This document shows, in pieces, positions 26,401-32,897 of a stretch of DNA of 64,000 nt. Numbering within the stretch: the stretch's first letter is position 1; every line of letters starts with the position of its first letter. Both the position numbers and the translations under genes were made by a program. The DNA comes from DASQFQ01 sp963811595 (GTDB taxonomy: Bacteria; Actinomycetota; Thermoleophilia; Solirubrobacterales; Solirubrobacteraceae), in contig CAWERW010000015.1 of NCBI GenBank assembly GCA_963811595.1, positions 310,001 through 374,000 of the forward strand, read 5' to 3'. The notes below the pieces were generated by a model. The model was not told where the DNA came from. It did no database searches and saw nothing but the letters and a program-made list of their open reading frames with translations.

Positions 26401-26646
26401 CGGCGAGCGCGGGTTGCCCTCGATGTCGATCAGCTCGCCGTTCTTCGTGTAGACGACCTGGCCGCAGCCGACCGCGCAGTAGGGGCAGATCGACTCGGTG
26501 GCCTTCAGCCCGGCGATGCGGGCGCCGGCCTTCTTCGTCTTCTTGGAGACGGCGCTCGGGCCCATGCCCCAGTCGGCCACCCTGCCCACCAGCGGCAGGT
26601 TCCGCAGGCGCTCGAACCCCTCCGGCCGGTTCCGCGGCTCCCCCAT
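23404..26646 (-). CDS. fdhA: Selenocysteine-containing formate dehydrogenase catalytic subunit (in-frame TGA at 26068-26070)
   Basis: Read through the TGA, the protein is 1080 aa. The N-terminal [4Fe-4S] ligands are C54, C57, C61 and C89 (CPYCAVGC and GTLCPKG). The TGA is codon 193 in the context QIENQARI-Sec-HSSTVPGLGTTFGRG, which aligns with QARV-Sec-HGPTVASLAPTFGRG of E. coli FdnG. After it come ADCILIQGSSLAEAHPVGFR and the MopB fold to the C-terminus, with HPTGDPRYPFVATTFRLTEH in the cofactor-binding last domain. The enzyme oxidises formate to carbon dioxide at a Mo/W bis-MGD centre. Unlike FdnG no twin-arginine signal is visible, so it may face the cytoplasm. If the TGA were a stop, both halves would be useless, so this is not a pseudogene. 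Confidence 0.93.
26038..26070 (-). promoter_or_regulatory. Bacterial SECIS element for fdhA
   Basis: Immediately after the TGA codon the coding strand can fold into a hairpin with a perfect seven-pair stem, GGTCCCC (26056-26050) with GGGGACC (26044-26038), capped by the five-base loop GGTCT. The loop is the same as in the E. coli fdhF SECIS, where its G and U contact SelB, and the loop begins exactly 18 bases after the TGA in both. This supports selenocysteine insertion rather than termination. It also implies selA, selB, selC and selD elsewhere in the genome. Confidence 0.92.
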
Positions 26647-26656
26647 CGATGGGAAA

Positions 26657-26682
26657 GCTACCCCGTGAGGGCGAGGGGTAGC
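26657..26682. promoter_or_regulatory. Inverted repeat in the fdhA / NAD(P)-binding divergent promoter region
   Basis: GCTACCCC (26657-26664) and GGGGTAGC (26675-26682) are perfect 8-bp inverted arms separated by ten bases. They fill most of the 45-base gap between the divergent starts at 26646 and 26692. A dyad here could be a regulator site controlling the respiratory operon, the plus-strand genes, or both. No regulator gene is adjacent, so the binding protein is unknown. Confidence 0.5.
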
Positions 26683-26691
26683 CTCGACGTC

Positions 26692-27330
26692 ATGGATGTC
26701 CTCGTCGCCGGCGGCCACGGCCAGATCGCCCGCCACCTCCTCCGCAAGCTCTCCGCCGCCGGCCATCACGCCCGCGGCCTGATCCGCAACCCCGACCACG
26801 CCGCCGATCTGGAGGCCGACGGGGCGGTGCCCGTGCTGTGCGATCTCGAGCACGACGACCCGGAGCCGCACCTGGGCAGCGCCGACGCGATCGTGTTCGC
26901 CGCCGGCGCCGGGCCGGGCAGCGGGCCGGAGCGCAAGCGGACGGTCGACTACGGCGGCGCGGTCAAGCTGATCGAGGCGGCCGAGAAGCTGGGCGTGCGG
27001 CGCTACGTGATGGTCTCCTCGATGGGCGCGGGAGACCCGGCGAGCGCCGGCGAGCAGATGCGGCCCTACCAGCAGGCCAAGCACGACGCCGACGTGGCGC
27101 TCGCGGACTCGAGCCTCGACTGGACGATCGTGCGCCCGGGCGGGCTGACCGACGCGCCCGGCGCCGGCACGGTCGACCTGGCGCCGTCGCTCGGCCGCTA
27201 CGGCGAGGTGACGCGCGAGGACGTCGCGTCGGTGCTGCTCGCGGTGCTCGAGGCCGAGAACACCGTGCGCGGGACGTACGAGCTGCTCGGCGGCGACGTG
27301 CCGGTGGAGGACGCCGTCGCCGCGCTCTGA
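26692..27330 (+). CDS. NAD(P)H-binding protein, atypical short-chain dehydrogenase (SDR a5-like)
   Basis: The protein is 212 aa. It starts MDVLVAGGHGQIARHLLRKL, a GxxGxxG Rossmann motif of the atypical SDR branch related to NmrA and YwnB. VRRYVMVSSMGAGDP and YQQAKHDADVALADSSLDWT, then IVRPGGLTD, are the conserved strand-5/strand-6 segments (the usual YxxxK site is not well preserved, as in regulators of this branch). The likely role is NAD(P)H binding in redox sensing or a flavin/NADPH reductase. It diverges from fdhA across 45 bases with an inverted repeat. The GNAT gene starts one base after its stop. Confidence 0.88.
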   Translation: MDVLVAGGHGQIARHLLRKLSAAGHHARGLIRNPDHAADLEADGAVPVLCDLEHDDPEPHLGSADAIVFAAGAGPGSGPERKRTVDYGGAVKLIEAAEKLGVRRYVMVSSMGAGDPASAGEQMRPYQQAKHDADVALADSSLDWTIVRPGGLTDAPGAGTVDLAPSLGRYGEVTREDVASVLLAVLEAENTVRGTYELLGGDVPVEDAVAAL

Positions 27331-27331
27331 G

Positions 27332-27910
27332 ATGGAGGACGAGGAGGTCACGCTGCGCGACGGCTCGCGCGTGCTCGTCCGGCCGGTGCGCCCGGAGGAC
27401 AAGGAGCTGTTCCTGCGCGGCTGGCAGCGCTTCGGCGAGGAGTCGCGCTACCGCCGCTTCATGGGCGCGAAGGGCGGGCTGACCAAGCGCGACCTCGCCT
27501 ACTTCACCGAGGTCGACCACGCCGACCACGAGGCGCTCGGCGCGCGCGACGCGGAGACCGGCGAGGGCGTCGGCGTCGCCCGCTACGTGCGGCTCGGCCC
27601 GGACTCCCCGGCCGCGGAGGCGGCGGTCGCGGTCGTCGACGACTGGCAGGGGCGCGGGCTCGGCGGCGAGCTGCTGCGGCGCCTGACCCGGCGGGCGCGC
27701 GAGCACGGGATCGAGCGCTTCCATGCGCGCCTGTTCGCGTTCAACAAGGGCATGCTCGCGCTGTTCGACGACCTCGGCAAGATGACCGTGCGCCGCGGCA
27801 ACGGCGACGCCGAGCTCGAGATCGACGTCGAGCTCCCGTGCGAGTCCGGCGACTGCCTGCAGACCGCGCTGAAAGCGGCCGCGGAGGGCAAGGTGGGACT
27901 ACGACCCTGA
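27332..27910 (+). CDS. GNAT family N-acetyltransferase
   Basis: The protein is 192 aa. The order of segments is that of a GNAT fold: RDGSRVLVRPVRPEDKELFL at the start, a middle strand AEAAVAVVDDWQGRGLGGEL containing the acetyl-CoA loop (Q-x-x-G-x-G), and HARLFAFNKGMLALFDDLG for the last helix. Related proteins include lysine acetyltransferases with a similar RPVRPEDK opening. The substrate is unknown. It lies one base from the SDR-like gene, and its TGA overlaps the likely CTG start of the FAD oxidoreductase downstream. Confidence 0.9.
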   Translation: MEDEEVTLRDGSRVLVRPVRPEDKELFLRGWQRFGEESRYRRFMGAKGGLTKRDLAYFTEVDHADHEALGARDAETGEGVGVARYVRLGPDSPAAEAAVAVVDDWQGRGLGGELLRRLTRRAREHGIERFHARLFAFNKGMLALFDDLGKMTVRRGNGDAELEIDVELPCESGDCLQTALKAAAEGKVGLRP

Positions 27911-29307
27911 CCCGCCGCGAGCTCGCGCTCGCCGCCGGCGCGCTCGCTCTGGGCGCTTCGGAGGCGCGCGCCATGCCGGCTCGCGACTGGGCCGTTCCCG
28001 CCGCCCGGCGGGCCGGCGGCGCCGGGCCGAAGGCGCTGCGCGAGCTCGCCCGCCGCGTGCGCGGGCCCGTGATCCGGCCGGGCGCGGCGCGCTATTCCGC
28101 CGCGGCGCGGGTCTACAACGCGCGCTTCGACGGCGCCCGCCCCGACGCGGTGGTCGAGCCGCTCGACTCGCGCGACGTGCAGGCCGTCCTGCGCTGGGCC
28201 GACCGGTACGACGTGCGCGTCACCGCGCGCTCCGGCGGGCATTCCTACGCGGGCTACTCGACGCTCGACCAGGGTGTCGTGGTCGACCTGCGGCGGCTCG
28301 ACGGCATCGCGATCGATCGCGGCGACCGCCGCGTGAGCGCCGGCGCGGGCGTGCACGCGATCGACCTCGTCGACGCGCTCGCCCGCCACGGCGGCGCCGT
28401 CCCGCTCGGCTCGTGCCCGACGGTCGGCCTCGGCGGGCTCGCGCTCGGCGGCGGCTACGGGCTCGCCGCGCGCGCCTGGGGCCTGACCGCCGACAACGTC
28501 ACGCGCATCACCGCCGTGACGCCCGACGGGCGGCTGCGGCGCGTCGACCGCCGCCGCGACGAGGACCTGTTCTGGGCGCTGCGCGGGGGCGGCGGGGGCA
28601 ACTTCGCGATCGCCACCCGCTTCGAGCTGCGCGTCCACCGCGCCCGCACCGCCGCCTGGTTCCGCGGCTCGCTCCCCACGAGCGAGATCGGGGCGTGGGA
28701 GGCGTGGGCGCCCGAGACCGACCCGGCGCTGACGTCGCTGCTGCAGCTCGGGAGCGACGGAGCCGTGACCGTGCTGGGCCAGCACCTCGGCTCCGAGGCG
28801 GAGCTCGCCCGTCTGCTCGGCCCGCTGCGCCGCGCCGGCGCCTCGCTCACCACCGGCACCTCCGCCTACGGCGCGCTGCAGGTGCGCTGGGCCAACGGCC
28901 GCAGCACGCCGCGCACGACGTTCTCGGCCAAGTCCCACTACCTCCCCCGCGCGCTGCCCGCGCGCGCCCGCGAGCAGCTGCTCGCCGAGTTGCGCAACAG
29001 CCGCTGCAGCATCCTCCTCGACGCCTACGGCGGCGCGCTGAACCGGCCCCGCGCGCGCGACACCGCGTTCGTCCATCGCGACGCCCGCTACTCGATCCAG
29101 TACCTCACGTACGCCGGCGACCGCGCCGGGCTGCGGCGGCTGCACCGGATCGTCGCTCCGCACGCCGACGGCGCCTACCAGAACTACATCGACCCCGAGC
29201 TCGCGGGCTGGCGGCGCGCCTACTACGGGCGCAACCTCGAGCGCCTGGAGGCCGTGCGCGAGCGCCACGACCCCGATCGCCGCTTCCGCTTCCCACGCGC
29301 GATCTAG
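27907..29307 (+). CDS. Secreted FAD-binding (BBE/VAO-type) oxidoreductase with Tat-like signal, probable CTG start
   Basis: The protein is 466 aa if read from CTG at 27907, which overlaps the GNAT stop as CTGA. That start gives MTRRELALAAGALALGASEA, a convincing twin-arginine signal. A GTG at 27838 in the same frame would instead overlap the GNAT gene by 73 bases. The VAO-type FAD domain contains VRVTARSGGHSYAGYSTLDQ (site of histidyl-FAD linkage in GGH), GSCPTVGLGGLALGGGYGL and the conserved GGGGGNFAIAT. The C-terminal YQNYIDPELAGWRRAYYG followed by RLEAVRERHDP is the BBE segment. It is a berberine-bridge-enzyme-like oxidase acting on a sugar or alcohol outside the cell; the substrate is unknown. 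Confidence 0.88.
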   Translation: MTRRELALAAGALALGASEARAMPARDWAVPAARRAGGAGPKALRELARRVRGPVIRPGAARYSAAARVYNARFDGARPDAVVEPLDSRDVQAVLRWADRYDVRVTARSGGHSYAGYSTLDQGVVVDLRRLDGIAIDRGDRRVSAGAGVHAIDLVDALARHGGAVPLGSCPTVGLGGLALGGGYGLAARAWGLTADNVTRITAVTPDGRLRRVDRRRDEDLFWALRGGGGGNFAIATRFELRVHRARTAAWFRGSLPTSEIGAWEAWAPETDPALTSLLQLGSDGAVTVLGQHLGSEAELARLLGPLRRAGASLTTGTSAYGALQVRWANGRSTPRTTFSAKSHYLPRALPARAREQLLAELRNSRCSILLDAYGGALNRPRARDTAFVHRDARYSIQYLTYAGDRAGLRRLHRIVAPHADGAYQNYIDPELAGWRRAYYGRNLERLEAVRERHDPDRRFRFPRAI

Positions 29308-29349
29308 CGTTAGCCGCAAGCTTTCCGGTGCACCGTCGTTCCCGCCTCC

Positions 29350-31875
29350 ATGGGGAGAATCAAGCTCGCGCTCGCGACCGCCGCTGTCGTGCTGGGCGCC
29401 ACCGGGACCGCCGCCGCACACCTGATGGACCACGCACCGCCGGGCGGCACCGAGCCCGCTCCCGCCTCGCCCGCGTTCCAGTCCGGCGGGCAGAACGCGG
29501 AGTGGGAGCTCGTCGGCACGATCCCGACCGGCAACCCGCACACCGACCTCGACTTCTTCCAGCGCAACGGCGAGACCTACGCGTCGGTCGGCACGCTCGC
29601 CGCCGCCGGCAACAAGGGCGGCCAGTCGATCATCAAGCTGACCGAGGGCGGCAAGGTCTCCCCCAGCTACGTCACCGGCCACCCGTCGGCGACCTGCGTC
29701 TCGAACCCGAGCGCGGCGCTCGGCCTCCAGCACGATGTCGAGGCCAGCCCCAAGGGCGGCGTCCTGCTCGGCTACCCCAACGTCCACACCGCGCCCGGCG
29801 ACGCGCAGGTCGTCATCGACGCCACCGACGCCGAGGGCCGCTGCCACGACCAGGGCACGCTCGGGCTCGCCAACGCCCCCGCGGGCGGGCTCGAGATCGT
29901 CGACGTCACCGACCCCGCGCAGCCCAAGGAGATCGGGCTCACCAGCCACATCGGCGAGGCGCACACGGTCAACGTCGACCCCAAGCGCCCGCACATCGCC
30001 TACGCCGTCACCTCCGACTCCGTCTCGCTCGGCAAGGCCGGCGACCCGCTGTTCCGCCAGAACGAGGACCCGGCCGACGCTGACCGCTTCGACCTCGACG
30101 GCTTCGAGGTCGTCGACTTCTCCTCGTGCCTGAACTTCCCCGCCGGCACCACGATCGCGCAGAAGCGCGAGCGCTGCCGGCCCGAGGTCTACCGCTACCG
30201 CTACCAGGACGTCCGCTGGGCGCTCGGCAGCGAGATCAAGGATGCGATCTACGGCTGCCACGAGCTCGAGATCCACCCCGACGACCGCCTCACGTGCGGC
30301 TCCGGCGCGGCGCTGCTCGACTTCGACATGAAGGGCGCGTTCGACGATCGCGGCACCCCCAACGACTTCTCCGACGACAAGCCGCGCGGCACGAAGCTGC
30401 CGTGCCGCACGCGCGACTCGAGCTCGCTGCCGGCCTTCCAGACCGGCGCCAAGGTCGTCGACTGCGTGGTCGGCGAGGGCGGCGCGGACCTCTCGGTCTC
30501 CGGCTGGAAGGCGCTCGGCTCGCCGTCGCTCGACGGCGTCGCCTACCGCGGCTCGGTCCACCACCAGGGGCGCGCGGCGACCGGCGAGGCCAACCCGCCG
30601 ACGACCTCGGCGGAGGACATCGACTTCGACCACGAGGCCGAGCTGTCGCAGTCCAAGGACCTCATCCTCGCCACCGACGAGCGCGGCGGCGGCGTCGCGC
30701 CGCCCGGCGCGACCTGCTCGCCCGGCGCCGACATCGCGATCGGCAACGGCGGCCTGCACGCGTACCGCGCGAACGCGCTGCGCACGACCGGCCCCGGCAC
30801 GCTCGCCGAGTCCCAGCAGGCCTACGCCAAGACCTCCAAGGGCGGCAAGGCGGTCTACCGCGCCACGATCCGCACCCAGCCGCAGGCCTCGATCTGCACC
30901 GCGCACGTGTTCCAGCAGATCCCGGGCCAGAACCGCATCTTCATGGGCTGGTACTCGCAGGGCACCCAGGTCGTCGACTTCACCGAGAACGCCGACGGGA
31001 CGGTCGACTTCAAGGAGGCCGGCTACTTCATCCCGGCGAACGCGAACACCTGGGTCTCGCACATCTTCAAGGTCGAGCGCAACCGCGACGGCTCCTTCAA
31101 CTACTACGGCGCGACCGGCGACTTCAACATCGGCGCCGGCGGCCGCAACGCGATCGACATCTACAAGGTCCGCCTGCCGGGGGCTCCGATTCCGCGCGGC
31201 GGCGTCCCGCCCGGAACCCCGAACTACCCGTTCGCGGACGAGTCGGCGACCGCGTGCGCGTCGAGCCTCGGCTTCGCCCGCGCGACCGCGAAGCCGCGCG
31301 GCCGCGGGCTGGCGTTCAACTTCACGCGCCGCGCCCGCAACCCGGTCAAGATCGACGTCTTCCGGACCACCACGGGCCGCCGCGTCACCGGTGAGCGGCG
31401 CGTCGCGCGCTTCGACCGCCGCGCGCGCTCGTTCCGCTGGAACGGCCGCGGCCGGCGCGTGCGCGACGGCTACTACGTCGTGCGCTTCGCGGTCCGAGCT
31501 GCCAACGGCAAGACCGACTTCCGCCGCGTCGCGCTGCGGCGCGCCAACGGGCGCTTCCGCTCGCTGCCGGCGTTCTTCCGCGGCAAGCAGTGCACGCTCG
31601 TGCAGACCTTCAAGCTGGAACGTCCGGTGTTCGGCGGCACGAAGCGCCGCGGGCTCGGCATCGCGTTCCGCCTGAGCCGCCTCGCGCGCGTGACCGTCAC
31701 AGTCACGCGCCGGGGCAAGGTCGTCAAGCGCTTCAAGCGCCGGGCGAACGCCAACCGCACGTACCGGGTGAAGCTCGGCGCCAAGGGCCGGCGCCGCGGC
31801 ACCTACCGCGTGACGCTGCGGGCCCAGCGCCCCGGCGCGGCGAGCACCACGACGCTCTCCTCGCGCAAGCTCTAG
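29350..31875 (+). CDS. Large secreted LVIVD-repeat protein with C-terminal beta domains
   Basis: The protein is 841 aa. The signal peptide is KLALATAAVVLGATGTAAA. Residues 30-620 look like a beta-propeller with LVIVD repeats, for example GGLEIVDVTDPAQPKEIG and GWYSQGTQVVDFTENADG, with many cysteines (about ten) likely disulfide-bonded. From about 640 two basic repeats follow (LAFNFTRRARNPVKIDVFRT and LGIAFRLSRLARVTVTVTRR), a FlgD-Ig-like or surface-anchoring beta domain also seen in the lipase at 9002. Function is unknown; such proteins are usually cell-surface or matrix components. It stands alone 42 bases after the oxidoreductase. Confidence 0.8.
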   Translation: MGRIKLALATAAVVLGATGTAAAHLMDHAPPGGTEPAPASPAFQSGGQNAEWELVGTIPTGNPHTDLDFFQRNGETYASVGTLAAAGNKGGQSIIKLTEGGKVSPSYVTGHPSATCVSNPSAALGLQHDVEASPKGGVLLGYPNVHTAPGDAQVVIDATDAEGRCHDQGTLGLANAPAGGLEIVDVTDPAQPKEIGLTSHIGEAHTVNVDPKRPHIAYAVTSDSVSLGKAGDPLFRQNEDPADADRFDLDGFEVVDFSSCLNFPAGTTIAQKRERCRPEVYRYRYQDVRWALGSEIKDAIYGCHELEIHPDDRLTCGSGAALLDFDMKGAFDDRGTPNDFSDDKPRGTKLPCRTRDSSSLPAFQTGAKVVDCVVGEGGADLSVSGWKALGSPSLDGVAYRGSVHHQGRAATGEANPPTTSAEDIDFDHEAELSQSKDLILATDERGGGVAPPGATCSPGADIAIGNGGLHAYRANALRTTGPGTLAESQQAYAKTSKGGKAVYRATIRTQPQASICTAHVFQQIPGQNRIFMGWYSQGTQVVDFTENADGTVDFKEAGYFIPANANTWVSHIFKVERNRDGSFNYYGATGDFNIGAGGRNAIDIYKVRLPGAPIPRGGVPPGTPNYPFADESATACASSLGFARATAKPRGRGLAFNFTRRARNPVKIDVFRTTTGRRVTGERRVARFDRRARSFRWNGRGRRVRDGYYVVRFAVRAANGKTDFRRVALRRANGRFRSLPAFFRGKQCTLVQTFKLERPVFGGTKRRGLGIAFRLSRLARVTVTVTRRGKVVKRFKRRANANRTYRVKLGAKGRRRGTYRVTLRAQRPGAASTTTLSSRKL

Positions 31876-31911
31876 AAGCCAAAGGGACCGGCGGTCACAC
31901 CGCCCGCGGCG

Positions 31912-32850
31912 CTACGGCGTCGCGGGTGCGACCGCCTTGCGCGCCTGGCGCTCGGGCGGGATCTTCACGACGTCCCACGCGAGCCCCGTCTTCTCCATCG
32001 CCCAGATCACGCCGGCGGTGATGTCGAGCTCCCAGAACCTCATCCCGTGGCGCGCCGACGTCGGGAACGCGTGGTGGTTGTTGTGCCACGACTCGCCGAA
32101 CGAGAGCGGGGCGAGCCACAGCAGGTTGCGCGACTCGTCGCCGGTGTCGAAGCGCTTGCGCCCGAAGAAGTGGCACAGCGAGTTGATCGAGTAGGTCACG
32201 TGGTGCAGGAGGAACACGCGCACGAGCCCGCCCCACAGCATCCCGGTCAGCCCCGTCATGAGCGAGCCGCCGATGGCGACGCCGAGCACGAACGGCATCG
32301 CCAGGCCGATCGCCACCCACAGCACGAACGTGCGGTCGATGAAGCGGATCGTCGGGTCCTCGATCAGGTCGCGCGCGTAGCGGTCCTTCTTGCCGCGCTG
32401 GTTGTGGATGAACAGCCAGCCGACGTGGGCGTGGGCGAGGCCCTTGAACGCGCCCTTCCAGCCGCCGCCATGGTCGACGTGCGGCGAGTGCGGGTCACCC
32501 TCGACGTCGGTGAAGGCGTGGTGCTTGCGGTGGTCGGCGACCCACGCGATGACCGGGCCCTCGATCGCCGCCGAGCCGAGGGCGGCGAGCGTGGCGCGGA
32601 TCCACTTCTTCGTCTTGAACGCGCGGTGGGTGAGGTGGCGGTGGAAGCCGAGCGTGATGCCGAGGCCGGTCAGCACGTAGCCGATCAGGAACACGATCAC
32701 GTCGCTCCAGTGCAGGAACGCGTTCCAGGCGAGCACTCCGGCCGCGCCGACCGCGATGAAGGGCAGGACGGTCACGGTGCCGGTGATGATGCGGTCGCGC
32801 GTCTCGTTCGCGACTGGCTCGACGTCGTCGCGTTCCATGACTGCGGTCAT
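31912..32850 (-). CDS. Acyl-CoA/acyl-lipid delta-9-type fatty acid desaturase
   Basis: The protein is 312 aa with four membrane helices. All histidine boxes for the di-iron site are present: HRHLTH at 70-75, HRKHH at 107-111 and HNNHH near 255, with the family segments GITLGFHRHLTHRAF and GESWHNNHHAFPTSARHG. It introduces a double bond in a membrane acyl chain using oxygen and reduced ferredoxin or a similar donor. A palindrome 32-47 bases upstream of the ATG suggests regulated expression, perhaps by fatty acid or iron status. The next gene upstream is on the same strand. Confidence 0.93.
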   Translation of the reverse strand: MTAVMERDDVEPVANETRDRIITGTVTVLPFIAVGAAGVLAWNAFLHWSDVIVFLIGYVLTGLGITLGFHRHLTHRAFKTKKWIRATLAALGSAAIEGPVIAWVADHRKHHAFTDVEGDPHSPHVDHGGGWKGAFKGLAHAHVGWLFIHNQRGKKDRYARDLIEDPTIRFIDRTFVLWVAIGLAMPFVLGVAIGGSLMTGLTGMLWGGLVRVFLLHHVTYSINSLCHFFGRKRFDTGDESRNLLWLAPLSFGESWHNNHHAFPTSARHGMRFWELDITAGVIWAMEKTGLAWDVVKIPPERQARKAVAPATP

Positions 32851-32881
32851 GCTGGTGCTCGCTTCCCCTGGTGATGTATTC

Positions 32882-32897
32882 GTTAGGGCACCCTAAC
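32882..32897. promoter_or_regulatory. Palindromic operator candidate upstream of desaturase
   Basis: GTTAGGG and CCCTAAC form 7-bp arms with a two-base spacer, ending one base before the stop codon of the upstream gene and 32 bases from the desaturase ATG. The TTAGG/CCTAA halves recall DtxR/IdeR-type iron boxes, but the spacing differs. A TetR-type lipid regulator is equally possible. No tract of T follows on the minus strand, so a terminator is less likely. Confidence 0.45.

Noticed and set aside
24010..26690. Long plus-strand frame opposite fdhA
   Set aside because: Composition is typical antisense of GC-rich coding sequence (repeated RRR, HGH, valine-arginine runs), and the opposite strand carries a clear formate dehydrogenase.
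27583..31062. 1159-codon minus-strand frame opposite the GNAT, FAD oxidoreductase and LVIVD genes
   Set aside because: Low-complexity valine/arginine/glycine composition and perfect antisense register to convincing genes.
32882..32897. Palindrome as a transcription terminator
   Set aside because: No run of T follows on the minus strand, and the two flanking genes have the same direction; an operator is the better reading.
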